A stretch of DNA of 39,495 nt, taken from Rickettsiales bacterium (GTDB taxonomy: Bacteria > Bacteroidota > Bacteroidia > Cytophagales > Cyclobacteriaceae). The stretch is taken from NCBI GenBank assembly GCA_002729235.1, contig PBTY01000012.1:30558-70052 (forward strand), in the 5' to 3' direction. Numbering within the stretch: position 1 is the first letter of the stretch; each line of letters begins with the position of its first letter. Made by a program: the position numbers and the translations under genes. The notes beneath the pieces were generated by a model. It made no database searches. It was not told the origin of the DNA and worked only from the letters and a program-made list of their open reading frames with translations. Shown piece by piece: positions 10,468-17,083 of this stretch.

Positions 10468-10570
10468 TAAAAGTCTTATAACTGACCTTTAGTTAAAAAA
10501 TCAACTAATTGATAAAACCTTTACCCATCTCTTTGCTGTTACTGAGAATGTAACCGATTAAAAGAAGAGA

Positions 10571-11071
10571 ATGACATTATCCAAACAATTCATTATTTCT
10601 GCGCTATTGGCTCTTTCACTAGCTGCATGTGCTCAAAATAAGAAAGCAGATAAATCCAACTCATCTAGTAGTTCTATTGACAAAATAGAGCTCTCTGAAG
10701 ATGAGTGGAAAGAAAAACTGACCGCAGAGCAGTTTTATGTATTGAGAAAAGAAGGCACCGAGAGAGCTTTCACAGGTAAATACTGGAATAACAAAGAGAC
10801 TGGCACCTATGTATGCGCCGCTTGTCAATTACCACTATTTACTTCCAACACCAAATACCGATCCGGTAGTGGCTGGCCTAGTTTCTATGAACCAATAAAT
10901 GATACCAATGTTGGGGAGGAAAATGACACTTCATTAGGTATGACCAGGACTGAGGTACATTGTGCGCGATGTGGAGGTCACCTTGGACATGTTTTCCCTG
11001 ACGGACCGGAACCTACTGGGCTTAGATATTGCATCAATTCCGTCTCATTGGATTTCGTCAAAGAAGACTAA
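10571..11071 (+). CDS. msrB: Lipoprotein MsrB (periplasmic peptide-methionine (R)-S-oxide reductase)
   Basis: The 166-residue protein has a lipoprotein signal (LSLAAC, lipidated C20), a Ser-rich linker (28-36) and a complete MsrB domain. Zinc cysteines are C82/C85 and C131/C134 and the catalytic cysteine is C154 in LRYCINS. Unlike the cytosolic paralogue, the position of the resolving cysteine is serine (SGSGWPSF, S100), so the sulfenic acid must be reduced by an outside thiol, as in other one-cysteine MsrBs. It would repair oxidised methionine in the periplasm or outer membrane. A purine-rich stretch (AAAGAAGAGA) precedes the ATG. Its stop overlaps the stop of the convergent YheT gene by 4 bases. 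Confidence 0.92.
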   Translation: MTLSKQFIISALLALSLAACAQNKKADKSNSSSSSIDKIELSEDEWKEKLTAEQFYVLRKEGTERAFTGKYWNNKETGTYVCAACQLPLFTSNTKYRSGSGWPSFYEPINDTNVGEENDTSLGMTRTEVHCARCGGHLGHVFPDGPEPTGLRYCINSVSLDFVKED

Positions 11072-12030
11072 AGGTCAAATTTCTCAAGAAGAAACTGTTG
11101 GGCCCTCAACTCCATATAGCTAGGGCCCTTTTTATTAATAGTAAACCCTACATGTCCACCTTTCTCTGGAATCTCAAGTGTAACATATTCACTAGATTCT
11201 GCGATTTGCTTTGGGTAACATCCATCTCCCAGCATTGGATCATTGGCAGCATTTACAATTAATACTGGCCGATCAACTAAGTGAAGGAATTGATCACAAG
11301 TAGCTTTTTCAAAGAACTCTTCTTTGGATGAATAGCCATGTAAAGGAGCCGTATATTTATCATGAAACTCATCAAAGTCTTTCATTTGATCTAGACCAGC
11401 AGCAGACACTTGGTCTGGAAACATTTCTGCTTTAATTCGGATTTTATTCAATAATTTTTCCAAAAAACGCTTTTCATAAAATCTATTCCTTGGTTGCTTC
11501 AATTGTACAGCGCTATCTCTGAGATTACATGGCACACTAAAAACACATGCACCCAGAATTCTTGGATCTCTTTTACTCTCTCCAAGATACTTCAAGGTCA
11601 TGCTCCCTCCCATGGAATAACCGAATAACAAGACTTGTTCATAATCTCCTTTTAGAACTTCAGAAACTATAGCGTGTAAATCTGGTGTATCTCCATGATG
11701 GTAAAACCTTGGTAATCGGTTCATCTCCCCGCTACAACTTCTACAGTTCCAGGAAGCCACATCCCATCCCAGCTCCTTGAAAAACTTCGCCGTGCGTTTC
11801 ATGTAATACCTCCCACTATCCCCTTCGAGTCCATGAGTAAGCACAACACAGCGTTTATTATTTGCTCGTATCCAATCAATATCTAGAAAATCACCATCTT
11901 CTAACTCGAGACGAGTTCGTTCATATAATTTGTCCCTCACTTTGAAAAATAAGGATGGAATCACTGTCTCCCAATGCCCATTGAGCATATAAAAAGGAGT
12001 ATGACTGTAGGAAGATGGTACTATTGGCAT
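11068..12030 (-). CDS. YheT-family alpha/beta-hydrolase
   Basis: The 320-residue protein matches the YheT/COG0429 branch of alpha/beta-hydrolases: an N-terminal segment with [12 protein letters not shown], the oxyanion strand [18 protein letters not shown], the nucleophile elbow GYSMGG with S139, an acid in NAANDPML and the histidine in KGGHVGF. Members act as esterases or short-chain lipid hydrolases with poorly known substrates. No signal peptide is seen, so it is cytosolic. It starts 6 bases after the SprB/cytochrome-like gene on the same strand and is probably cotranscribed. Its last codons carry, on the opposite strand, the terminator of the lipoprotein msrB. Confidence 0.88.
   Translation of the reverse strand: MPIVPSSYSHTPFYMLNGHWETVIPSLFFKVRDKLYERTRLELEDGDFLDIDWIRANNKRCVVLTHGLEGDSGRYYMKRTAKFFKELGWDVASWNCRSCSGEMNRLPRFYHHGDTPDLHAIVSEVLKGDYEQVLLFGYSMGGSMTLKYLGESKRDPRILGACVFSVPCNLRDSAVQLKQPRNRFYEKRFLEKLLNKIRIKAEMFPDQVSAAGLDQMKDFDEFHDKYTAPLHGYSSKEEFFEKATCDQFLHLVDRPVLIVNAANDPMLGDGCYPKQIAESSEYVTLEIPEKGGHVGFTINKKGPSYMELRAQQFLLEKFDL
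11100..11133 (+). terminator. Intrinsic terminator of lipoprotein msrB inside the antisense YheT gene
   Basis: GGGCCCT (11100-11106) pairs perfectly with AGGGCCC (11122-11128) over a 15-base loop and is followed directly by TTTTT. It lies 29 bases after the msrB stop and within the last codons of the convergent gene. The loop is longer than usual, so efficiency is uncertain. Confidence 0.55.
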
Positions 12031-12036
12031 TTAAAC

Positions 12037-12834
12037 TTAATTATCTGGAGCACCATCATTGGCCCAGCAAGCTATTTGATCAATTTGTTCTTGTGTCAAA
12101 GGAGTTCTCCCCGCTGGTGGCATCGTTCCGGCGGAAGTTCTTACTCCAATCCTACTCGCACTAGCCATTACCGCGGCTTTCGTATTTAAAACTGGTTGTT
12201 GAGATGTACCATGACAACCATTTACAGCACAATTAGCCTCAATAATTGGCATAACCTCATTGGCAAGACTTGTTCCAGTCAGAATATCGAAAGTTCCATC
12301 ATCAGAACAGCCAGAACCATCTTTTACAATGAAGGTATGACTTCCTGATTCAAGACCTTCAATGGTAGATGAACTTGCAAAGTCACCACCATCTACACTG
12401 TATTGATAGTTTTCATCTCCACCAGATGCAGTTAATGTTATTGCTCCCTGATCGCCTCCACATCCTGATGCTAATGAAGAAACAACAGCCCCTACAACAC
12501 TGCCATCATCTGCGCCAATGGTTCCTGGAACTGACACGACACATCCTGCTATGTCTTTTACGTAAAAAGTATAACCACCGGCAGATAAGCCATCGAAAGT
12601 TGGTGATGATTGAAAGGTATTACCATCAAGACCATACGAATAGCCTCCCTGTCCACCTGAACCCAAAAGTTCTACTTCTCCAGGAGTCTCGCATTTGGCA
12701 TTTATTGTTTCAACGATTTCTAACGACAGGCTTGTTTGCGAACAATCTGGAAGTAAATCTCCTTCCTTTTCAGAAGAACAATGGGTAATTGTTATTAGCA
12801 ATAACAGAATCAGTGAAGACGGTAATAATTTCAT
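12037..12834 (-). CDS. Lipoprotein with two SprB-type repeats and a C-terminal cytochrome c-like segment
   Basis: The 265-residue product has a lipoprotein-like leader (LLITITHCSSEKEGD; C19, with an unusual His before the Cys and an acidic/lysine tail typical of surface export in Bacteroidota). Two repeats of about 75 residues follow (about 36-105 and 118-186), each with a glycine-rich strand, a Y-S-x-D-G core (YSYGLDG, YQYSVDG) and a YTFYVKDIAGC or HTFIVKDGSGC end, as in SprB repeats. The C-terminal 75 residues hold IIEANCAVNGCHG (C202, C207, H208), then TMPPAG with M238, and IACWANDGAP. This resembles c-type cytochrome domains with a Cys-x4-Cys-His site instead of CxxCH. A redox or surface role is inference. 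The gene precedes the YheT gene with a 6-base gap. Confidence 0.75.
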   Translation of the reverse strand: MKLLPSSLILLLLITITHCSSEKEGDLLPDCSQTSLSLEIVETINAKCETPGEVELLGSGGQGGYSYGLDGNTFQSSPTFDGLSAGGYTFYVKDIAGCVVSVPGTIGADDGSVVGAVVSSLASGCGGDQGAITLTASGGDENYQYSVDGGDFASSSTIEGLESGSHTFIVKDGSGCSDDGTFDILTGTSLANEVMPIIEANCAVNGCHGTSQQPVLNTKAAVMASASRIGVRTSAGTMPPAGRTPLTQEQIDQIACWANDGAPDN

Positions 12835-12896
12835 TTAGATACTTTATGATAATCTACGTAGAAATAAAACTAATCAGTTTTTCAAACCTGAAAAAA

Positions 12897-13352
12897 TCAC
12901 TCTTCATCATCTAATACTTCCCAGGTGTGGTCTGATAAAAGTCTGACGCTTCCAATGTAATCTGACCACTTTTTGGACCTACCCCACTCAGAAGGAGTAA
13001 TCATGGATAAAAAATCGGTACCATTCTCTCTGGTATATAGATGATATGTCTGACCGATCACTGGTGAAAACCCCATCTCACTCTGATAAATTCTTTCAGA
13101 CATTTCCACCCTCTTCTTTAATTGATTGGCCTGATCCAAAAGAGTTTTCATTTGACCAAAAATTTGATCAAACTGTCTGGTTGTTTGATCTTGCATAGCT
13201 GCCATTGCCTGACCTTTGATCTTGCCTTTATCCTCAGGCTTCACCAAAGCTCCTCCTACTGTATGAGCATATTCTATCAGCCCGGGTAGGTCAGCTATTT
13301 TCTCTTTTTCTTTTTCGAGATCAATTTTCGAAATATCAATCTTATTACTCAC
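12897..13352 (-). CDS. DUF2452 protein
   Basis: The 151-residue soluble protein fits the DUF2452 family (also found in eukaryotes as C1orf50-like proteins). The family-like core is GLIEYAHTVGGALVKPEDKG, followed by a helical part and the C-terminal YHLYTRENGTDFLSMITPSEW. No catalytic residue pattern or signal peptide is evident and the function is unknown. Translation starts at a GTG (13352) that overlaps the last 8 bases of the upstream 47-codon gene, which suggests coupling; no ATG gives a sensible alternative start. The next gene on the strand begins 62 bases downstream. Confidence 0.78.
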   Translation of the reverse strand: MSNKIDISKIDLEKEKEKIADLPGLIEYAHTVGGALVKPEDKGKIKGQAMAAMQDQTTRQFDQIFGQMKTLLDQANQLKKRVEMSERIYQSEMGFSPVIGQTYHLYTRENGTDFLSMITPSEWGRSKKWSDYIGSVRLLSDHTWEVLDDEE

Positions 13353-13488
13353 TCTCAGAAATTCTTTCTTTCAAATTCTTTTTTGCCCCGGGCCAGGTAG
13401 TTCTGGTACTCATATCATATCCAATAATGATCATGATGATCAGAAAAATTGCCGCAATTACAAAAAAAATCTTCTTTGATCTTTTCAT
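13345..13488 (-). CDS. 47-residue single-span membrane peptide upstream of DUF2452
   Basis: An ATG at 13488 opens a 47-codon frame ending in TAA at 13345. The product begins MKRSKKIFFVIAAIFLIIMI, i.e. a basic N-terminus followed by one membrane helix (about 7-24), then the soluble tail GYDMSTRTTWPGAKKNLKER. The short cytosol- or periplasm-facing tail has an RTTWPG motif that looks like a conserved feature rather than chance. The frame overlaps the GTG start of the DUF2452 gene by 8 bases. Function is unknown. Confidence rests on the clear positive-inside/TM layout, the ATG start and the overlap; it has not been compared with homologues. Confidence 0.65.
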   Translation of the reverse strand: MKRSKKIFFVIAAIFLIIMIIIGYDMSTRTTWPGAKKNLKERISESE

Positions 13489-13534
13489 ATCCTAATATCG
13501 AACTGCAAATTTGAGCAATAGTTTAAAAAGAGAT

Positions 13535-13915
13535 ATGACGATAGACGGTAAATTAATAGAGAAATCTAACACACAAGAGGTAAGCAACAGTTTTAAGAAG
13601 CGAGAATTCGTAGTGGAATATGCTGAAAACCCTCAATATCCAGAGTTTGTTAAGTTTGAATTGATTCAAAGCAATTGCCAGCAGCTCGATTCTTTCAACA
13701 TCGGAGATGAAATGACCATATCTTTCAACCTGAAAGGAAGAAAATGGACAGACCCAAAAGGTGAAGTAAAATATTTCAACAGTCTGCAAGCATGGAGACT
13801 TGAAAAGAAAGCCGGCGGTGGTCCTGCATCTCCTAGCTCATCAGAAACTCCTCCTCCACCCTCAGATGATTGGATGAAGGAAGATTTCTCTTCGGATGAA
13901 GATTTGCCGTTCTAA
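13535..13915 (+). CDS. DUF3127 protein with SSB-like acidic tail
   Basis: The 126-residue product consists of an OB-fold-like DUF3127 domain (about 1-90: TIDGKLIEKSNTQEVSNSFK to FNSLQAWRLEK), a Gly/Pro/Ser-rich linker (about 93-115) and the acidic C-terminal tail SSDEDLPF. This overall plan is that of bacterial single-stranded-DNA-binding protein, whose DDDIPF tail docks repair and replication partners. A nucleic-acid role is therefore likely but not shown. The frame is open to a TTG at 13511; the ATG at 13535 is preferred because it follows AAAAAGAGAT, a usable ribosome site, and the domain starts there. It shares its stop bases with the next, convergent gene. Confidence 0.8.
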   Translation: MTIDGKLIEKSNTQEVSNSFKKREFVVEYAENPQYPEFVKFELIQSNCQQLDSFNIGDEMTISFNLKGRKWTDPKGEVKYFNSLQAWRLEKKAGGGPASPSSSETPPPPSDDWMKEDFSSDEDLPF

Positions 13916-14175
13916 GAATTTCTTTTCTTACGGAATGTAATAGGAATGTAATCGTCAGTTGGCAGACCAATATGAGCAAGATCCCAGTTCTTGTCATAGT
14001 TATTGATCAGCTGACGAATGCATTCGACTCTATCCTCCGTTGGATAAGGGCATTCATCCCAGTAAAAAATCTCAACACGATAATTGTATTGTTTTTTAAT
14101 TCCATTTACTCTTACCTCAACCTCTATATCTTGTTCTTCGTTAAGTTGAGGGATTTCAATTCCTATAATTCCCAT
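13912..14175 (-). CDS. Conserved-looking small soluble protein, 87 aa
   Basis: I do not recognise a named family. The product starts MGIIGIEIPQLNEEQDIEVE, continues with beta-rich sequence ending YRVEIFYWDECPYP, and ends with a helical and strand part (RQLINNYDKNWDLAHIGLPT, then DDYIPITFRKK). The alternation of strands and a C-terminal helix suggests a compact alpha/beta domain; there is no signal peptide or membrane segment. The stop overlaps that of the convergent DUF3127 gene by 4 bases (CTAA read as TAA one way and TAG the other). The start faces the DUF2911 gene across a 119-base gap. Confidence 0.65.
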   Translation of the reverse strand: MGIIGIEIPQLNEEQDIEVEVRVNGIKKQYNYRVEIFYWDECPYPTEDRVECIRQLINNYDKNWDLAHIGLPTDDYIPITFRKKRNS

Positions 14176-14294
14176 AAGTCTGTCGGTTTAGTCTATATTA
14201 GATATCAAAAAATATACCCAAATACGCAACCATCTTTAAATCAATGAGTTAATAAAATCTCAGGATTTTCATATGACCGATTAAGAACACTTAT

Positions 14295-14822
14295 ATGTTC
14301 AAAAATAGAATTTTAGACACCTTTATTGCTTCTACCTTTGTTGTAGCTTTCTGTTGCATTTCTTGCTCAGGTAAAAAGGAAAAAAGACCATCTCCATTGG
14401 TTGTAGATAGCATTCAAGTAGAAAACACTACCATTAAGATTGAATATAGCAGTCCTGCAGTCCGTAAGCGTAAGATATGGGGAGAACTGGTGCCTTACGG
14501 CGAGATTTGGAGAACTGGAGCCAATAGAGCCTCGTTTATCGAACTGGATGGTGATCTGGTTATGGAAGGAAAGAAAATACCTGCTGGCAAATACTCTATT
14601 TTCACAATCCCTACAGATTCGTCATGGACGATAATTTTCAATGAAGATTGGGATCAATGGGGTGCTTTCAATTACAACCAGGAGCTTGATATCATTAGAT
14701 GGAACATCTATCCCCAAAAGTCTAGTTTTGATGAACGAATGAAATTCACGCTAGATAATAATGCTCTGAAATTTGATTGGGAAGAATTGAGTTGGTCCTT
14801 GCAATTCGAGCCAAAACTATAG
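14295..14822 (+). CDS. DUF2911 lipoprotein
   Basis: The 175-residue product has a hydrophobic leader ending in a lipobox-like ISCSGKKEK and one DUF2911 domain, recognised by IEYSSPAVRKRKIWGELVPY, GEIWRTGANRASFIEL, the GKKIPAGKYSIFTIP segment and IIFNEDWDQWGAFNYN. The family is common in Bacteroidota, probably anchored at the periplasmic side or outer membrane, and has no assigned function. It is a single gene: head-to-head with the 87-aa gene and tail-to-tail with the DUF302 gene, the latter with a 6-base overlap of the stop codons (CTATAG). Confidence 0.88.
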   Translation: MFKNRILDTFIASTFVVAFCCISCSGKKEKRPSPLVVDSIQVENTTIKIEYSSPAVRKRKIWGELVPYGEIWRTGANRASFIELDGDLVMEGKKIPAGKYSIFTIPTDSSWTIIFNEDWDQWGAFNYNQELDIIRWNIYPQKSSFDERMKFTLDNNALKFDWEELSWSLQFEPKL

Positions 14823-15269
14823 CTGGCGCAAAGCGTCCATGGTTACTTTCGTCATCACTGAAGTCAGTGATACGATGGTTTCTTCACAATCTGTGATCAT
14901 AAACCTACGTTTCATAAACTTGGGATCCATGAAACCAATGTAAACATCTCCGTACTCTTCCCATACGATGATTTCTAATGGAAGATCTAATGCGGCTGTG
15001 GGCTGACACTGAAGTAATTGTGTGGTCAAGTTTGGCTCCTCGAATAGAATACTACGAGTAGAGTCCAGTTCCATCCCTCTTTCACGAGCAATCTCATCAT
15101 GTGAAACCGTCTCAAAATAGATCAGTTCTTCATTTGTTTTGATTACTTCAATCAATTTTGCAACTGTTTGCTCTACTCCTTTCTCACTTCTATATACAGT
15201 AAGATTCTGTCCAAAGCCAAAATTCATTAGGACAAACAGGCCAGCTGCGAGTAACAAAGGTTTAAGCAT
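14817..15269 (-). CDS. DUF302 protein, exported
   Basis: From the ATG at 15269 the product has 150 residues: a signal peptide (MLKPLLLAAGLFVLMNFGFG) and a DUF302 domain with the typical core AALDLPLEIIVWEEYGDVYI and a preceding LFEEPNLTTQLL. DUF302 proteins are small, often periplasmic, and of unknown role. The frame is open 45 codons further upstream to 15404, but this stretch has no signal-like start and the export signal begins at 15269, so the shorter form is preferred. It is head-to-head with the HAMP-PP2C gene over about 205 bases. Confidence 0.8.
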   Translation of the reverse strand: MLKPLLLAAGLFVLMNFGFGQNLTVYRSEKGVEQTVAKLIEVIKTNEELIYFETVSHDEIARERGMELDSTRSILFEEPNLTTQLLQCQPTAALDLPLEIIVWEEYGDVYIGFMDPKFMKRRFMITDCEETIVSLTSVMTKVTMDALRQL

Positions 15270-15439
15270 ATCTCGTATTACGGTGAAATCAACCGCTAAA
15301 AAACTAAATATTGACTTGGGAAGAAAGCATTCGTATAAGAAAAACACACTTTGGACGCAAAATTTCGCAAAATCACCTATAATCGTTAATAAAATAGAAT
15401 ACAATTGCCTCAGTTTATTTAGCTTGTTTCAAAGTCTAT

Positions 15440-15447
15440 TACTTTTG
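15440..15447 (+). promoter_or_regulatory. -7 element before the SiaA-like phosphatase gene
   Basis: TACTTTTG at 15440-15447 matches TAnnTTTG; a TTTA at 15418-15421 lies 18 bases upstream as a weak -33 element. The start codon follows at 15475, so the leader would be about 20 bases. Confidence 0.5.
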
Positions 15448-15474
15448 TGTAAGTAGAAATCAACCTAATACCAA

Positions 15475-16752
15475 ATGAACATATACGCCAAACTCACCCT
15501 TCTTTGTGTTGTGCTAGTTGTCATCACCTCGTCGGTGGTTTATTTCCTGGTAAATATGGAGTTGGAAAATGCCTTTGGTAGTGAAGCTATCCAGGCAATG
15601 GCTGATAATCCTGCAACGATATCAACTACTGTGCAGAATACCATAGATGGCATACAGACTAAACTTATCTGGACGGTCTTAGCGGTAATTGCAGGCTCAA
15701 TTGTTCTAGCTCTTGCTGTTGCAAACATGTTTGTAAAACCTATTTTAAAAATTACGAAAGCAGCTGAATCAATCGCTGCTGGTAATTTAGAAACAGAAAT
15801 ACCAGTCAACTCCAATGATGAGCTTGGCAAACTAGCAGACAACCTAAATAAAGCATCAAAAGGATTAATCAAGCGTTTGGCTGAGCAGCGAAAATTCAAT
15901 GAGACACTCGAGGCTCAGAAGGATGAAATTCATTCTCAAAAACTTAAAATAGAGGAAGTAAACAATCAGATTTCGGATAGTATAGTCTACGCACATAGAA
16001 TTCAGAAATCAATACTTCCGGAACTTAATGTCATGTCTCGTTTGGTTAAAGATGCTTTTGTCATCTATAAGCCAAAAGATGTAGTATCGGGGGACTTTTA
16101 CTGGTTTGAAAGAGTAAGACAAGGAAGAAATGAATACTTGATTATTGCGTGTGCGGATTGTACTGGCCACGGTGTACCGGGGGCTATCATGTCCATTATG
16201 GGAAGTAATCAGCTGACAAATATTGTTTATTACCAAAATTATTTGGACCCAATTAAAATACTCGCTCGTCTGGATAAGGTAATCAAGTTTGAGCTTCAGC
16301 GTGATGACAATGATGAAAAACATAGTCGTGACGGTATGGAAATCGGCATTTGTGTAATCAACCTTGATGATTTGTCCATGGAGTTCGCAGGAGTTGGGAT
16401 TCCTCTATACATTATTAAAAACGGGGCTACTGAACTCGAAACGTACAAAAGCCCTAAAATGATGGTTGGTGGAATTGAAGGAGATGAAAAAGAGGTGTCT
16501 GAGCAATTGGAAAAGCAAACCATCCAACTGGAAGAGGGCGACAAAATATTCCTGGCTTCTGATGGCTATCAAGACCAATTTGGAGGAGACAATGACAAGA
16601 AGTTCATGACGAAGAATTTCAAAAAGCTAATTGAAGATGGAGCTAAAAGCCCTATGTCAGACCTTAAAGAATCTCTTGAGACAGAATTTGACAACTGGAA
16701 AGGAAACACACCTCAAACGGACGACATTGTCGTACTGGGAGTAGAAATTTAG
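15475..16752 (+). CDS. SiaA-like membrane PP2C/SpoIIE phosphatase with HAMP domain
   Basis: The 425-residue protein has two membrane helices (about 5-26 and 64-87) around a very short periplasmic loop, a HAMP domain (about 87-140), a coiled-coil linker with ISDSIVYAHRIQKSILPE, and a SpoIIE/PP2C phosphatase domain (about 195-425). All metal-binding acids are present: D207 in VSGDFYW, D228 in ADCTGHGVPGA, D363 in ASDGYQDQ and D416-D417 in TDDIVVLG. It should remove phosphate from Ser/Thr of a regulator. The domain order equals SiaA of Pseudomonas, whose substrate is SiaC; a SiaC and a SiaB are encoded 4-6 kb downstream. The short loop argues against a large ligand-binding sensor domain. A perfect terminator follows. 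Confidence 0.88.
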   Translation: MNIYAKLTLLCVVLVVITSSVVYFLVNMELENAFGSEAIQAMADNPATISTTVQNTIDGIQTKLIWTVLAVIAGSIVLALAVANMFVKPILKITKAAESIAAGNLETEIPVNSNDELGKLADNLNKASKGLIKRLAEQRKFNETLEAQKDEIHSQKLKIEEVNNQISDSIVYAHRIQKSILPELNVMSRLVKDAFVIYKPKDVVSGDFYWFERVRQGRNEYLIIACADCTGHGVPGAIMSIMGSNQLTNIVYYQNYLDPIKILARLDKVIKFELQRDDNDEKHSRDGMEIGICVINLDDLSMEFAGVGIPLYIIKNGATELETYKSPKMMVGGIEGDEKEVSEQLEKQTIQLEEGDKIFLASDGYQDQFGGDNDKKFMTKNFKKLIEDGAKSPMSDLKESLETEFDNWKGNTPQTDDIVVLGVEI

Positions 16753-16780
16753 AATAATAGCATTTAACTGAATACTAAAG

Positions 16781-16810
16781 AAAAAGGACTCTATCGCTAG
16801 AGTCCTTTTT
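16781..16810. terminator. Strong bidirectional intrinsic terminator
   Basis: AAAAAGGACTCTA (16781-16793) and TAGAGTCCTTTTT (16798-16810) form a perfect 13-bp stem with a 4-base loop TCGC, with T-runs on both strands. It sits 28 bases after the phosphatase gene and 24 bases past the stop of the convergent 79-aa gene, so it can end both transcripts. Confidence 0.9.
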
Positions 16811-16834
16811 TATTTGTTTCTGAAAGTTTCCTAC

Positions 16835-17074
16835 TTAGTAGCGTACCAGGAGTTCCTCATCTACAGATAATTCGTACAATTCTCCCAGAGCATTATTTAA
16901 GGAAGTTAACAACTCGTTATCCAAATCTATATCTGGATCTAGTTCTTCCATCTGCTTCAAAGTCATCCCTCTTTCACGAACCTGATCTAAGCATTTTAAG
17001 CATATCCTGGTCCAAGATTGAGGACTTATGTTCTCCGTACACCAATTTTTAAAATTGCTAGCCTTTACTGCCAT
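16835..17074 (-). CDS. Unrecognised 79-aa protein, last gene of the kinase/pseudophosphatase operon
   Basis: I do not recognise a family. The sequence has an N-terminal helix (SNFKNWCTENISPQSWTRIC), a CxxC pair (C25-LK-C28, with C12 before it), and an acidic C-terminal half (EELDPDIDLDNELLTSLNNA) that looks helical. No membrane segment or signal peptide is present. It starts 9 bases after the stop of the receiver/PP2C gene, with TAAGAG as a possible ribosome site, so it is very probably translated from the same messenger. Its position suggests a partner or small regulator of that protein, but this is only context. Confidence 0.7.
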   Translation of the reverse strand: MAVKASNFKNWCTENISPQSWTRICLKCLDQVRERGMTLKQMEELDPDIDLDNELLTSLNNALGELYELSVDEELLVRY

Positions 17075-17083
17075 ATTTTACTC

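Noticed and set aside
10482-10503. Weak stem TAACT...AGTTA after lhgO
   Set aside because: Five-bp stem followed by A-run on the plus strand, not a T-run; not a terminator for lhgO.
15270-15404. 45-codon upstream extension of the DUF302 gene
   Set aside because: The export signal begins at the ATG at 15269; the extension has no conserved features and would bury the signal peptide.
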